From Pseudomonas soli (GTDB taxonomy: Bacteria > Pseudomonadota > Gammaproteobacteria > Pseudomonadales > Pseudomonadaceae), in assembly GCF_900110655.1 (NCBI RefSeq), contig NZ_FOEQ01000008.1, positions 1 through 64,000 of the forward strand: DNA of 64,000 nucleotides, in the 5' to 3' direction. Below are positions 28,499 through 37,232 of this stretch, piece by piece; position 1 is the first letter of the stretch, and the number at the start of each line of letters is the position of its first letter. Under the pieces are notes generated by a model. That model saw only the letters and a program-made list of their open reading frames with translations, made no database searches and was not told the origin of the DNA. A program made the position numbers and the translations under genes.

Positions 28499-28547
28499 CC
28501 TGTACCGGCCTCATCGCGAGGATGCCCCGCGATGAGGCCGGTACAGG
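28499..28547 (+). repeat. Perfect 20-bp inverted repeat between oprH and phoP
   Basis: The arm CCTGTACCGGCCTCATCGCG (28499-28518) and its exact reverse complement (28528-28547) flank a 9-base loop. There is no T-run, so it is more likely an mRNA-stabilising or attenuating hairpin than a full terminator. It would let oprH be made in excess of phoPQ. Confidence 0.85.
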
Positions 28548-28572
28548 CATTCGCTATTGGAAGGAGAACTGC

Positions 28573-29250
28573 ATGAAATTGCTGGTGGTCGAGGACGAGG
28601 CGCTGCTGCGTCATCACCTGTTCACCCGCCTCGGCGAGGGCGGCCATGTGGTGCAGGCGGTGGCCAACGCCGAGGAAGCCTTGTACCAGGCCGAGCAGTA
28701 CAACCATGACCTGGCGGTGATCGACCTGGGCCTGCCGGGCATGAGCGGGCTGGACCTGATCCGTCAGCTGCGCAACCTTGGCCAGACCTTTCCGATCCTG
28801 ATTCTCACCGCCCGTGGCAACTGGCAGGACAAGGTCGAAGGCCTGGCCGCCGGCGCTGACGATTACGTGGTCAAGCCGTTCCAGTTCGAAGAGCTGGAGG
28901 CGCGCCTGAACGCCCTGCTGCGCCGCTCCAGTGGCTTCACCCAGTCGACCATCGCCGCCGGCCCGCTGGTGCTCGACCTCAACCGCAAGCAGGCGACCCT
29001 GGACGAGCAACCGCTGGCGCTGACCGCCTACGAATACCGCATCCTCGAGTACCTCATGCGTCATCACCAGCAGGTGGTGGCCAAGGACCGCCTGATGGAA
29101 CAGCTGTACCCGGATGACGAGGAGCGCGACCCGAATGTCATCGAGGTGCTGGTCGGCCGCCTGCGCCGCAAGCTCGAGGGCGACAACGGCTTCAAGCCGA
29201 TCGATACCGTGCGTGGCCTGGGCTACCTGTTCACCGAGCGCTGCCGATGA
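28573..29250 (+). CDS. phoP: Response regulator PhoP
   Basis: The 225-residue OmpR-family regulator has a receiver domain with D51 in VIDLGLPGMSG as phosphorylation site, ILTARG and the VVKPF lysine, then a winged-helix domain (LTAYEYRILEYLMRH to VRGLGYLFTE). It follows oprH and overlaps phoQ by four bases. An AAGGAG ribosome site sets the ATG at 28573. It answers low magnesium and cationic peptides by controlling envelope genes, including its own operon through the boxes before oprH. Confidence 0.93.
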   Translation: MKLLVVEDEALLRHHLFTRLGEGGHVVQAVANAEEALYQAEQYNHDLAVIDLGLPGMSGLDLIRQLRNLGQTFPILILTARGNWQDKVEGLAAGADDYVVKPFQFEELEARLNALLRRSSGFTQSTIAAGPLVLDLNRKQATLDEQPLALTAYEYRILEYLMRHHQQVVAKDRLMEQLYPDDEERDPNVIEVLVGRLRRKLEGDNGFKPIDTVRGLGYLFTERCR

Positions 29251-30587
29251 TCCGCTCGCTGCGGGTGCGCCTGATGCTGGCGGCGGCGTTGCTGGCGCTG
29301 CTGTTCATGCTGGCGCTGCTGCCGGCGCTGCAGAAGGCCTTCAGCTTGGCGTTGCAGGAGTCCATCGAGCAACGCCTGGCCTCGGACGTGACCACACTGA
29401 TTTCAGCTGCGCGCATAGAGCGTGGCCAGTTGCAGATGCCGGCGCTGCTGCCGGACGAACGCTTCAACCTGCCGTATACAGGCCTGCTCGGCTACATCTT
29501 CGACCGCCAGGGCAAGCTGGTGTGGCAGTCGCGGGCCACGCGCAACCGCAACATCAACTATCACCCGCGCTATGACGGGCGTGGCAACGAATTCGCGCGT
29601 ATTCACCAGGACGACGGCGAGGAGTTCTTCGTCTATGACGTCGAGGTCAAGCTGCTTGGCGGCAAGAGTGCGGCGTTCAGCATCGTCGCCCTGCAACCGG
29701 TCCGCGAATACCAGGACACCCTCAATGGCCTGCGCGAGAAACTCTACTTCGGCTTCGGCGCGGCGCTGCTGGCGCTGATGGTGCTGCTGTGGGCCGGCCT
29801 GACCTGGGGCCTGCGCTCGCTGCGCCGGCTCAGCTCCGAGCTGGATGACGTGGAGAGCGGCGCCAGGGATGGACTGAGCCGCGAGCACCCGCGCGAGCTG
29901 CTGCGCCTGACCGGCTCGCTCAACCGCCTGCTGCGCAGCGAGCGCGAACAGCGCCAGCGCTACCGCGACTCGCTCGACGACCTGGCCCATAGCCTGAAGA
30001 CCCCGCTGGCGGTGCTGCAGGGCGTGGGCGAGAGCATGGAGCAGGGCGACCGCGAGCAGGCGCGGGTGCTGCAGAGCCAGATCGAGCGCATGAGCCAGCA
30101 GATCGACTACCAACTGCAACGCGCCAGCCTGCGCAAGAGTGGCCTGGTAAAGCACCAGGTCCAGCTCAAGCCGTTGCTCGACAGCCTGTGCAGCACCTTG
30201 GCCAAGGTCTATCGCGACAAACGCGTTGAGGTCGGTTTCGATCTGCCGGCCGATGCGCGGGTGCCGATGGAGCAGGGGGCCTTGCTCGAGCTGCTCGGCA
30301 ACCTGCTGGAGAACGCCTACCGGTTGTGCCTGGGACAGGTGCGGGTCAGCCTGCGCGAAGCGCCTGGGCAACTGGAGCTGTGGATCGAGGACGACGGCCC
30401 GGGTGTGCCGCCCGACCAGCGTGAGCGCATTCTCGAACGCGGCGAGCGGCTGGACCGCCAGCACCCCGGGCAGGGGATCGGCCTCGCGGTGGTCAAGGAC
30501 ATCATCGACAGCTACGACGCCGAGTTGAGCCTGGGCGACTCCGAATTGGGCGGGGCTGCGTTCCGCATCGCTTTCCGGCTCGATTGA
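29247..30587 (+). CDS. phoQ: Sensor kinase PhoQ
   Basis: The 446-residue kinase has a first membrane segment (about 10-30), a periplasmic PAS-like sensor with an acidic patch (QDDGEE, 121-126) suited to divalent-cation binding, a second membrane segment (about 170-188), a HAMP region, H248 in LAHSLKTPLAVL, and an ATPase domain with GNLLENAYRL and EDDGPGVP. It phosphorylates PhoP and is coupled to it by an ATGA overlap. Gene order and motifs make the assignment firm. Confidence 0.93.
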   Translation: MIRSLRVRLMLAAALLALLFMLALLPALQKAFSLALQESIEQRLASDVTTLISAARIERGQLQMPALLPDERFNLPYTGLLGYIFDRQGKLVWQSRATRNRNINYHPRYDGRGNEFARIHQDDGEEFFVYDVEVKLLGGKSAAFSIVALQPVREYQDTLNGLREKLYFGFGAALLALMVLLWAGLTWGLRSLRRLSSELDDVESGARDGLSREHPRELLRLTGSLNRLLRSEREQRQRYRDSLDDLAHSLKTPLAVLQGVGESMEQGDREQARVLQSQIERMSQQIDYQLQRASLRKSGLVKHQVQLKPLLDSLCSTLAKVYRDKRVEVGFDLPADARVPMEQGALLELLGNLLENAYRLCLGQVRVSLREAPGQLELWIEDDGPGVPPDQRERILERGERLDRQHPGQGIGLAVVKDIIDSYDAELSLGDSELGGAAFRIAFRLD

Positions 30588-30615
30588 AATCGCGCAAGAC
30601 TTGTAGGCGCGCGCT

Positions 30616-30673
30616 GGGCGGAAATCCGCCAACCTGCCCTGTACGATTTCCGCCATCGGGCGGAAATCCGCCA
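30616..30673. promoter_or_regulatory. Upstream activator sites of dctA (DctD-type candidates)
   Basis: The 14-base palindrome GGCGGAAATCCGCC occurs at 30617-30630 and 30659-30672, with an opposed half-site GATTTCCGCC at 30645-30654. They lie about 110-155 bases before the expected start site of the sigma-54 promoter, the usual position for enhancer-binding proteins. DctD, the C4-dicarboxylate response regulator, is the likely ligand. Confidence 0.65.
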
Positions 30674-30750
30674 TTTCCCACTGGCTATTACGCCCCGCCC
30701 CGGGGCATTCACACCCTGTAATCATTGGTTGTGCACCTCAAGCGGGCACT

Positions 30751-30767
30751 TTGGCATCGCCCTTGCT
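30751..30767 (+). promoter_or_regulatory. Sigma-54 promoter of dctA
   Basis: TTGGCATCGCCCTTGCT matches the RpoN consensus TGGCAC-N5-TTGCW, with GG and GC separated by exactly 10 bases. The predicted start is near 30778. Sigma-54 control of dctA through DctB/DctD is established in rhizobia and pseudomonads. Confidence 0.85.
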
Positions 30768-30898
30768 ATTCACCTGGCAGAGGCCTGCCCAGGCGCTCGA
30801 ACACAACGACAAATCCCTCCGGGTACAGGAGGGTTCGCGATTCAGGTGCCCCGACATCCTGGGAAGGATGCGCCGGCCCACTTGAGGAAAAACTAGCC

Positions 30899-32221
30899 AT
30901 GACGACTCGTCAGCCGCTGTACAAATCGCTGTATGTCCAGGTGATCGTCGCGATCACCATCGGTATCCTGCTCGGCCACTACTACCCGGAAACCGGCGTA
31001 GCCCTCAAACCCTTGGGTGACGGCTTCGTCAAGCTGATCAAGATGGTCATCGCGCCGATCATCTTCTGCACCGTGGTCAGCGGCATCGCGGGCATGCAGA
31101 GCATGAAGTCGGTCGGCAAGACCGGCGGTTACGCGCTGCTGTACTTCGAGATCGTCTCCACCATCGCCCTGATCATCGGCCTGGTGGTAGTCAACGTGGT
31201 GCAGCCGGGCGCCGGCATGCACGTCGACGTCAGCACCCTCAACGCCAGCAGCGTGGCTGCCTATGCCGCCGCCGGCGCGCAGCAGACCACCGTCGGCTTC
31301 CTGCTCAATGTCATCCCCAACACCGTGGTCGGCGCCTTCGCCAACGGCGACATCCTGCAAGTGCTGATGTTCTCGGTGCTGTTCGGCTTCGCCTTGCACC
31401 GCCTGGGCAGCTACGGCAAACCGGTGCTGGACCTGATCGACCGCTTCGCCCATGTCATGTTCAACATCATCAACATGATCATGAAGCTGGCCCCGATCGG
31501 CGCCTTCGGTGCCATGGCCTTCACCATCGGCCAATACGGCGTGGGTTCGCTGGTGCAGCTGGGCTACCTGATGGCCTGCTTCTACATCACTTGCCTGCTG
31601 TTCGTCCTGGTGGTGCTGGGCGGTATCTGCCGCGCCCACGGCTTCAGCGTGATCAAGCTGATCCGCTACATCCGTGAAGAACTGCTGATCGTGCTGGGCA
31701 CCTCGTCCTCCGAGTCGGCCCTGCCGCGCATGCTGGCCAAGATGGAGCGCCTGGGCGCGAAGAAATCGGTGGTTGGCCTGGTGATCCCGACCGGCTACTC
31801 GTTCAACCTGGACGGTACCTCGATCTACCTGACCATGGCCGCGGTGTTCATCGCCCAGGCCACCGACACCACCATGGACATCACCCACCAGATCACCCTG
31901 CTGCTGGTGCTGCTGGTGGCCTCCAAGGGTGCCGCGGGCGTCACCGGTTCCGGCTTCATCGTCCTGGCCGCCACCCTGTCGGCCGTCGGCCACCTGCCGG
32001 TTGCCGGCCTGGCGCTGATCCTGGGTATCGACCGCTTCATGTCCGAAGCCCGCGCCCTGACCAACCTGATCGGCAACGCCGTGGCCACCGTGGTCGTGGC
32101 CAAGTGGGTCAAGGAGCTGGACACCGACACCCTGCAGGCCGAATTGGCGTCTGGCGGCTCGCCGCTGATCGACACCCGTCCGACCGACGACCTGGGCGTG
32201 GCCGAAGGCCCGGCGCGTTGA
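30899..32221 (+). CDS. dctA: C4-dicarboxylate transporter DctA
   Basis: The 440-residue inner-membrane symporter of the DAACS family imports succinate, fumarate and malate. It shows the family's serine-rich hairpin loop (LGTSSSESALPRM, about residues 263-275), the PTGYSFNLDG motif (about 300) and the KGAAGVTGSGF segment (about 341). The frame is open further upstream, but DctA similarity begins at ATG 30899. It has its own sigma-54 promoter and ends in a strong terminator. Confidence 0.96.
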   Translation: MTTRQPLYKSLYVQVIVAITIGILLGHYYPETGVALKPLGDGFVKLIKMVIAPIIFCTVVSGIAGMQSMKSVGKTGGYALLYFEIVSTIALIIGLVVVNVVQPGAGMHVDVSTLNASSVAAYAAAGAQQTTVGFLLNVIPNTVVGAFANGDILQVLMFSVLFGFALHRLGSYGKPVLDLIDRFAHVMFNIINMIMKLAPIGAFGAMAFTIGQYGVGSLVQLGYLMACFYITCLLFVLVVLGGICRAHGFSVIKLIRYIREELLIVLGTSSSESALPRMLAKMERLGAKKSVVGLVIPTGYSFNLDGTSIYLTMAAVFIAQATDTTMDITHQITLLLVLLVASKGAAGVTGSGFIVLAATLSAVGHLPVAGLALILGIDRFMSEARALTNLIGNAVATVVVAKWVKELDTDTLQAELASGGSPLIDTRPTDDLGVAEGPAR

Positions 32222-32238
32222 GCGTGAGTTGAAATGCG

Positions 32239-32265
32239 AAAAGGCGACCCTCGGGTCGCCTTTTT
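32239..32265 (+). terminator. Intrinsic terminator after dctA
   Basis: AAAAGGCGACCC-TC-GGGTCGCCTTTTT is a symmetric stem with a T-run on both strands. It can terminate dctA and the convergent sprT transcript. Confidence 0.92.
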
Positions 32266-32278
32266 CATGCGTTGACGA

Positions 32279-32773
32279 TTATTCGACCCGTGTCTCGCCG
32301 CTGTATACCAGGATCTCCCGGCAGCGCCGGCACAGGTAGCGTCGCCCCTGGCGCACCAGCTTGTGGCGCTGGGCGGTGAACGGGAAATCGCTTTCCGGGC
32401 ACGGGCAACGGTAGATGTAGCGTGTCGCCACGCGCCGCTGCACTTCGTAGTTGTGGCAACGGTTCGGCGGCAGCTCGTACACCCCGCGCATGATCAACTG
32501 CCACTCCTCGCCATGGGCCTGGATGCGCTCGCCGAACAGCTGGTGGGCGATCAGGTGGGCGACCTCGTGGGCCACGGTCTGGCGCAGGAAGTCTTCGGCG
32601 TTCTCGCGGTACAGCTGCAGGTTGAAGCGCAGCAGGTTCTCGTGCAGGTGGGCGACGCCGGCCTTCTGTCCGCGCAGCTTGAAGCTGACCTGCGGGCGCG
32701 GGAAGGGGCGTTTGAAGAAGGTTTCGGCTTGCTGGTAACAGGTTTCGACGCGTTGTCTGAGCAGCTCGGGCAT
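32279..32773 (-). CDS. sprT: SprT-family zinc metalloprotease-like protein
   Basis: The 164-residue protein has the HExxH motif (H69-E70-V-A-H73 in TVAHEVAHLIAHQLFG) and a C-terminal zinc-ribbon with CPC and CRRC cysteine pairs. This is the SprT family layout, related to the eukaryotic DNA-protein-crosslink protease SPRTN, though bacterial function is poorly defined. I choose ATG 32773, nine codons inside the longest frame, because AGGAGA lies before it and none precedes the upstream ATG. Confidence 0.9.
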   Translation of the reverse strand: MPELLRQRVETCYQQAETFFKRPFPRPQVSFKLRGQKAGVAHLHENLLRFNLQLYRENAEDFLRQTVAHEVAHLIAHQLFGERIQAHGEEWQLIMRGVYELPPNRCHNYEVQRRVATRYIYRCPCPESDFPFTAQRHKLVRQGRRYLCRRCREILVYSGETRVE

Positions 32774-32913
32774 GGCGGGGTAGTTCTCCTGACCGGGCAT
32801 TATGCCGCAGGCAACGGGCGGCTGCCGAGCCGCCGGTCAGGCACACGAAGCGAGGCCGCCTTGCGGCGGCCCCGGTGATGCCCCAGTGTTGGTTGGATCT
32901 GGTTGGTATGCGT

Positions 32914-33513
32914 TCAGTTGGTATAGACGGGCCCCACGCCCAGTCCCCAGATGATCACGGTCGCGGCCATGATCGCCACCAGAACCACGAGGCCCACCGC
33001 CAGCACCGAGCTGGAGAACAGGAAGCCTTCATCCGACGGTATGTTCATGAAGGTCGGCAAGCCGACATACAGCAGATACACGGTGTAGCAGATCGCCGCC
33101 GTGCCGATCAGCATGCCCAGCCACAGGTGTGGGTACAGCGCCGCAAGGCCGCCGATGAACAGCGGAGTGGCGGTGTAGGTGGCAAAGGCGATGCACTGCG
33201 CCATGCTCGGGTTGGCGTCGTAGGTGCGCGCCATCCAGTGGATGAAGGCGCCCATCACCGCCACGCCTGCGAGCATCGCCAGGTAGGACATGATGCTCAT
33301 CCACAATGCGCTTTCCATGGTCAGCATCACGGCTGGCCGCTCGCCGATCACCCAGCCGACCTGGGTGGTGCCGATGAACGCCGACACGGCGGGGATCGCC
33401 GCCAGGATCAGCGTGTGTGTCAGGTACATGTGGCTGATGCTTTCATCCTCGCCACGAATCTCCCGCCACTCCTGGTCGGGGTGGGTGAACAGCCCAACAA
33501 CGTGATGAATCAT
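32914..33513 (-). CDS. Yip1-family membrane protein
   Basis: The 199-residue protein has about five hydrophobic segments after a short cytoplasmic start (MIHHVVGLFTHPDQEWREI), typical of the bacterial Yip1 domain family. Its function in bacteria is unknown. The start at 33513 is fixed by AGGAGT at the right distance; the open frame continues upstream only as non-coding sequence. It is divergent from ttcA with a 263-base gap. Confidence 0.8.
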   Translation of the reverse strand: MIHHVVGLFTHPDQEWREIRGEDESISHMYLTHTLILAAIPAVSAFIGTTQVGWVIGERPAVMLTMESALWMSIMSYLAMLAGVAVMGAFIHWMARTYDANPSMAQCIAFATYTATPLFIGGLAALYPHLWLGMLIGTAAICYTVYLLYVGLPTFMNIPSDEGFLFSSSVLAVGLVVLVAIMAATVIIWGLGVGPVYTN

Positions 33514-33776
33514 ACGGGTCACTCCTATCGTCGTTGCCAAACGCCCCCCGGATGGAGCGCCTATGGCCCGAGGCCAGGACACCAGGTGCTGCGCCAATGT
33601 GGCCTTATGTCGCAGTATAGGAAGCGGATTCCCGCATAAAACCGGCTTTTTAGAGCAAATCGCGCTGTCAGGACGGTTGTTGATTCCCTTGAAGTCTTTA
33701 TCGGATTCACCTACTGCGCCGCCCGGTTTGTGCGTAAAATAGCCGGCTTTTGTCACACCTCGCGGATCCAAGCGCT

Positions 33777-34601
33777 ATGGGCACCCTCTCGGTCAACCAG
33801 AACAAACTGCAAAAACGCCTGCGTCGCCTCGCCGGCGAAGCCATCACCGACTTCAACATGATCGAGGATGGCGACAAGGTCATGGTCTGCCTGTCCGGCG
33901 GTAAGGACAGCTACACCATGCTCGACGTTCTGTTGCACCTGCAGAAGGTGGCGCCGATCAAGTTCGAGATCGTCGCGGTGAACATGGACCAGAAGCAGCC
34001 GGGCTTCCCCGAGCACGTGCTGCCGGCCTACCTCAAGGAACTGGGCGTCGAGTACCACATCGTCGAGAAGGACACCTACTCGGTGGTCAAGGAGCTGGTA
34101 CCCGAGGGCAAGACTACCTGCTCGCTGTGCTCGCGCCTGCGCCGCGGCACCCTGTACACCTTCGCCGACGAGATCGGCGCGACCAAGATGGCCCTGGGGC
34201 ACCACCGCGACGACATCGTCGAGACCTTCTTCCTCAACATGTTCTTCAACGGCGCGCTCAAGGGCATGCCGCCGAAGCTGCGCGCCGATGACGGGCGCAA
34301 CGTGGTGATCCGCCCGCTGGCCTACTGCAGCGAGAAGGACATCCAGGCCTACTCGGACATGAAGGAATTCCCGATCATCCCGTGCAACCTGTGCGGCTCG
34401 CAGGAAAACCTGCAGCGCCAGGTGGTCAAGGACATGCTGGTGGAGTGGGAGCGCAAGCACCCTGGCCGTACCGAGAGCATCTTCCGCGCCCTGCAGAACG
34501 TCGCCCCGTCGCAATTGGCCGACCGCAACCTGTTCGACTTCACCAGCCTGAAGATCGACGAGAGCGCCACCCCGCGTTTCCTCGACGTGCTGAACATCTG
34601 A
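33777..34601 (+). CDS. ttcA: tRNA 2-thiocytidine(32) synthetase TtcA
   Basis: The 274-residue protein has the PP-loop SGGKDS (residues 40-45) for ATP activation of the base and two CxxC pairs, C115/C118 and C203/C206. TtcA uses an iron-sulfur cluster, and E. coli TtcA relies on the first pair plus one later cysteine. It thiolates cytidine 32 in several tRNAs. Family similarity starts at ATG 33777. It is followed four bases later by a DNA glycosylase gene, likely co-transcribed. Confidence 0.94.
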   Translation: MGTLSVNQNKLQKRLRRLAGEAITDFNMIEDGDKVMVCLSGGKDSYTMLDVLLHLQKVAPIKFEIVAVNMDQKQPGFPEHVLPAYLKELGVEYHIVEKDTYSVVKELVPEGKTTCSLCSRLRRGTLYTFADEIGATKMALGHHRDDIVETFFLNMFFNGALKGMPPKLRADDGRNVVIRPLAYCSEKDIQAYSDMKEFPIIPCNLCGSQENLQRQVVKDMLVEWERKHPGRTESIFRALQNVAPSQLADRNLFDFTSLKIDESATPRFLDVLNI

Positions 34602-34605
34602 CCTT

Positions 34606-35277
34606 ATGCGTGACTACCAGTGGTTGCATGAGTACTGCCTGAACCGCTTCGGTTCGGCCCAGGCGCTGGAAGCCTTCCTGCCGCAGCCGCGCACACCCGC
34701 GCAGCTGCGTGACATCACCGACGACCGCTACCTGTCGACCCTGGCCCTGCGCGTGTTCCGCGCCGGGCTCAAGCACAGCCTGGTGGATGCCAAGTGGCCG
34801 GCGTTCGAGCAGGTGTTCTTTGGCTTCGACCCGGAGAAAGTGGTGCTGATGGGCGCCGAGCACCTGGAGCGACTGATGCAGGACGAGCGCATCATCCGCC
34901 ACCTGGGCAAGCTCAAGAGCGTGCCGCGCAATGCGCAGATGATCCTCGACGTGGCGAAGGAGAAGGGCAGTTTCGGCGCGTTCATCGCCGACTGGCCCGA
35001 GACCGATATCGTCGGGCTGTGGAAGTACCTGGCCAAGCATGGCAACCAACTGGGCGGGTTGTCGGCGCCGCGTTTCCTGCGCATGGTCGGCAAGGACACC
35101 TTCATCCCCACCGACGACATGGCCGCCGCGTTGATCGCCCAGAAGATCATCGACAAGCCGCCGACCAGCCTGCGTGACCTGGCACTGGTGCAGCAGGCGT
35201 TCAACCAGTGGCATGCCGAAAGCGGGCGGCCGCTGTGCCAGTTGTCGGTGATGTTGGCGCATACCGTCAACCATTGA
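34606..35277 (+). CDS. DNA-3-methyladenine glycosylase I family protein
   Basis: The 223-residue protein resembles the Tag glycosylase group: an N-terminal helical part with LALRVFRAGLKHSLVDAKWPAF, then a helix-hairpin-like DNA-binding region ending at FLRMVGKDTFIPTDD. Tag removes 3-methyladenine from alkylated DNA. It is more divergent than E. coli Tag (187 residues) and I do not see Tag's zinc-binding cysteines, so an altered specificity is possible. It follows ttcA by four bases. Confidence 0.75.
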   Translation: MRDYQWLHEYCLNRFGSAQALEAFLPQPRTPAQLRDITDDRYLSTLALRVFRAGLKHSLVDAKWPAFEQVFFGFDPEKVVLMGAEHLERLMQDERIIRHLGKLKSVPRNAQMILDVAKEKGSFGAFIADWPETDIVGLWKYLAKHGNQLGGLSAPRFLRMVGKDTFIPTDDMAAALIAQKIIDKPPTSLRDLALVQQAFNQWHAESGRPLCQLSVMLAHTVNH

Positions 35278-35310
35278 GATCGCCGGGGCCGCAATGCGGC
35301 CCCGATACGG

Positions 35311-35724
35311 TCAGGCACCTTCGCCGGCCAGGCGTCGATCCTGCTGGAACTTCCAGCGCACGAACAGCAAGCCGCTGACGAACAGCCCCAGGCTCACCAG
35401 CACTTCGACCCAGCCGAACAGCGCTCGGGCGGGGTCGAAGGCGGCCAGCACGCCCTTGATGAAGTAGATATTGACCACGAAGCAGGTCCAGGCATGCGCC
35501 CGGGCGCTGCCCATCAGCATGCCCGGCAGCAACAGCAGCAGGGGGATCAGCTCGATGGCCAGGATCACCTCGACCCGCGCCCCGTGCAGGTTGGCGAACC
35601 ACAGGTTGTTCACCACCAGCAGGGCGATCAGACCGAAGAAGCAGGCCAGGCTCAGGGCGCGGGTCAGCCGTACGCGTGGGGCGAGCCACTCCAGCGGCGG
35701 CAGCACCTTGGGTTTTCTAGCCAC
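35311..35724 (-). CDS. DUF2069-family membrane protein
   Basis: The 137-residue protein has about four membrane segments after the start VARKPKVLPPLEW. The GTG at 35724 overlaps the wrbA stop by eight bases (GTGGCTAG), giving tight coupling; the longer open frame upstream is only wrbA in another frame. Function is unknown. It is the last gene of the arsC-wrbA-DUF2069 unit, an arrangement that recurs in Pseudomonas. Confidence 0.8.
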   Translation of the reverse strand: MARKPKVLPPLEWLAPRVRLTRALSLACFFGLIALLVVNNLWFANLHGARVEVILAIELIPLLLLLPGMLMGSARAHAWTCFVVNIYFIKGVLAAFDPARALFGWVEVLVSLGLFVSGLLFVRWKFQQDRRLAGEGA

Positions 35725-36322
35725 GCTGGCCACCCAGGGCCTTGGCGGTGTTGGCCAGGCGTTGGCCGAGGGCGCGGCACAGGGTGATCTCGTGCTGGTC
35801 CAGCTCGCGCTTGCCGTCAGCGCCTGCATGGTGGCTGGCGCCGTACGGGGTGCCGCCGCCGCGGGTATCGAGCAGCGCCGACTCGCTGTAGGGCAGGCCG
35901 GTTACCAGCATGCCGTGGTGCATCAGCGGCAGCAGCATCGACAGCAGGGTGGTTTCCTGGCCGCCGTGCAGGCTGGCGGTGGAAGTGAACACCGCCGCCG
36001 GCTTGCCCACCAGTTCGCCGCCCAGCCACAGGCTGCTGGTGCCGTCGAGGAAGTACTTGAGCGGCGCGGCCATGTTGCCGAAGCGGGTCGGGCTGCCCAT
36101 GGCCAGGCCCGCGCAGTGGCGCAGGTCGTCGAGGGTGGCGTACAGCGCGCCGCTGGCCGGGATGTCCGGGGCCACGGCTTCGCACTCCGTGGAGATCGCC
36201 GGCACCGTGCGCAGGCGTGCCTCCATGCCGGCCATCTCGACGCCGCGGGCGATATGCCGGGCCATCTCGCTGGTCGAGCCGTGGCGGCTGTAGTACAGCA
36301 CCAGGATGTAGGGTTCGCTCAC
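35717..36322 (-). CDS. wrbA: NAD(P)H:quinone oxidoreductase WrbA
   Basis: The 201-residue flavodoxin-fold protein has the phosphate-binding loop YYSRHGSTSEMARH near its start, GSPTRFGNMA in the middle and the GGGTPYGASH loop of WrbA. It binds FMN and makes two-electron reductions of quinones, avoiding semiquinone radicals. It overlaps the arsC-like gene by four bases and the DUF2069 gene by eight. Confidence 0.9.
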   Translation of the reverse strand: MSEPYILVLYYSRHGSTSEMARHIARGVEMAGMEARLRTVPAISTECEAVAPDIPASGALYATLDDLRHCAGLAMGSPTRFGNMAAPLKYFLDGTSSLWLGGELVGKPAAVFTSTASLHGGQETTLLSMLLPLMHHGMLVTGLPYSESALLDTRGGGTPYGASHHAGADGKRELDQHEITLCRALGQRLANTAKALGGQRG

Positions 36323-36672
36323 GGCAGGATCTCCAGGACCTTCTCGGGTGGGCGACCGATCACGGCCTTGTTGCCTGCGACCAGGATCGGGCGTTCGATC
36401 AGCTTGGGATGCTCGACCATCGCCTTGATCAACTGAGCGTCGCTCAGGGCAGGGTTGGCCAGCTCCAGGGCCTTGTATTCGTCTTCGCCGGTGCGCAGCA
36501 GTTGGCGCGCGCCGATGCCCAGCTTGGCAAGCAGCTGTTCGAGGGTGGCGGCGTCCGGCGGGGTCTCGAGATAGCGCACGATGGTCGGTGCGAGGCCGCG
36601 TGCCTCGAGCAGTTCCAGGGCGCCGCGGGATTTCGAGCAGCGCGGGTTATGATAGAGGGTCAGATCGGTCAT
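36319..36672 (-). CDS. arsC: Arsenate reductase-like (ArsC/Spx family) protein
   Basis: The 117-residue protein has the thioredoxin-like ArsC fold with catalytic C12 in YHNPRCSKSRG and the arginine-binding RPILVAGNKAVIGRP motif. It uses glutathione/glutaredoxin to reduce arsenate to arsenite, but no arsB or arsR lies nearby, so it may serve another redox role. Start 36672 gives the usual family length. It leads the three-gene minus-strand unit and is divergent from the thioredoxin-like lipoprotein. Confidence 0.88.
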   Translation of the reverse strand: MTDLTLYHNPRCSKSRGALELLEARGLAPTIVRYLETPPDAATLEQLLAKLGIGARQLLRTGEDEYKALELANPALSDAQLIKAMVEHPKLIERPILVAGNKAVIGRPPEKVLEILP

Positions 36673-36758
36673 GACGGGTCGCATCCAGCTGGGTGTGGCG
36701 GCTATTCTAACCGCAGCGACCGACTTCAATGCTTGAAAACTTCGAGAAGGATTGACCC

Positions 36759-37226
36759 ATGGCAAGGCGTTTGGCAGCTGCACTGGCCATCACCGCGAGC
36801 CTGCTGCTCGGCGGCTGCGGTGCGGACTACGGCGTGGACCAGCACGGCAATACGGTGAAGGCCGAACAGGTCGAGGGGCACTGGCTGGTGCTCAACTACT
36901 GGGCCGAATGGTGCGGCCCGTGCCGTACCGAAATCCCCGAGCTCAATGCTGCGGCGAAGCAGTGGGATGCCGAGGGCATCAAGGTGCTGGGGGTGAACTT
37001 CGATGGCTTGCAGGGCGCCGACCTCAAGGCCGCCGCCGAGACCCTCGGCATCGGCTTCACCGTGCTCGCGCAAGACCCGGCCGAGCGCTATGAGCTGCCG
37101 CGCAGCGAGGCGCTGCCGGTGACCTATATCATCGATGACAAGGGCAAGGTGCGCGAGCAACTGCTGGGCGAGCAGACCCTCGAGGGTTTGCAGGCCAAGA
37201 TCAAGGCGTTGAAAGGCGGCGCCTGA
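36759..37226 (+). CDS. TlpA-like thioredoxin lipoprotein
   Basis: The 155-residue protein has a lipoprotein signal with lipobox LLGGC (C20) and a thioredoxin domain with WCGPC (C52/C55) and the cis-proline in ALPVTYII. It should sit on the periplasmic side of a membrane and reduce disulfides, for example in cytochrome c maturation or envelope proteins. The partner is unknown. A REP pair follows it. Confidence 0.88.
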   Translation: MARRLAAALAITASLLLGGCGADYGVDQHGNTVKAEQVEGHWLVLNYWAEWCGPCRTEIPELNAAAKQWDAEGIKVLGVNFDGLQGADLKAAAETLGIGFTVLAQDPAERYELPRSEALPVTYIIDDKGKVREQLLGEQTLEGLQAKIKALKGGA

Positions 37227-37232
37227 ACCCTG

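Larger units (their letters stand above)
30588..30898 (+). other. phoQ-dctA intergenic region
   Basis: This 311-base gap contains no gene. It holds the palindromic activator sites (30616-30673), a sigma-54 promoter (30751-30767) and a leader of about 120 bases for dctA. I see no terminator for the oprH-phoP-phoQ transcript in it. Confidence 0.7.

Noticed and set aside
33678..33700. Possible Anr/Fnr site before ttcA (TTGATTCCCTTGAA)
   Set aside because: The second half-site differs from ATCAA at two of five positions, so it is not a convincing site.
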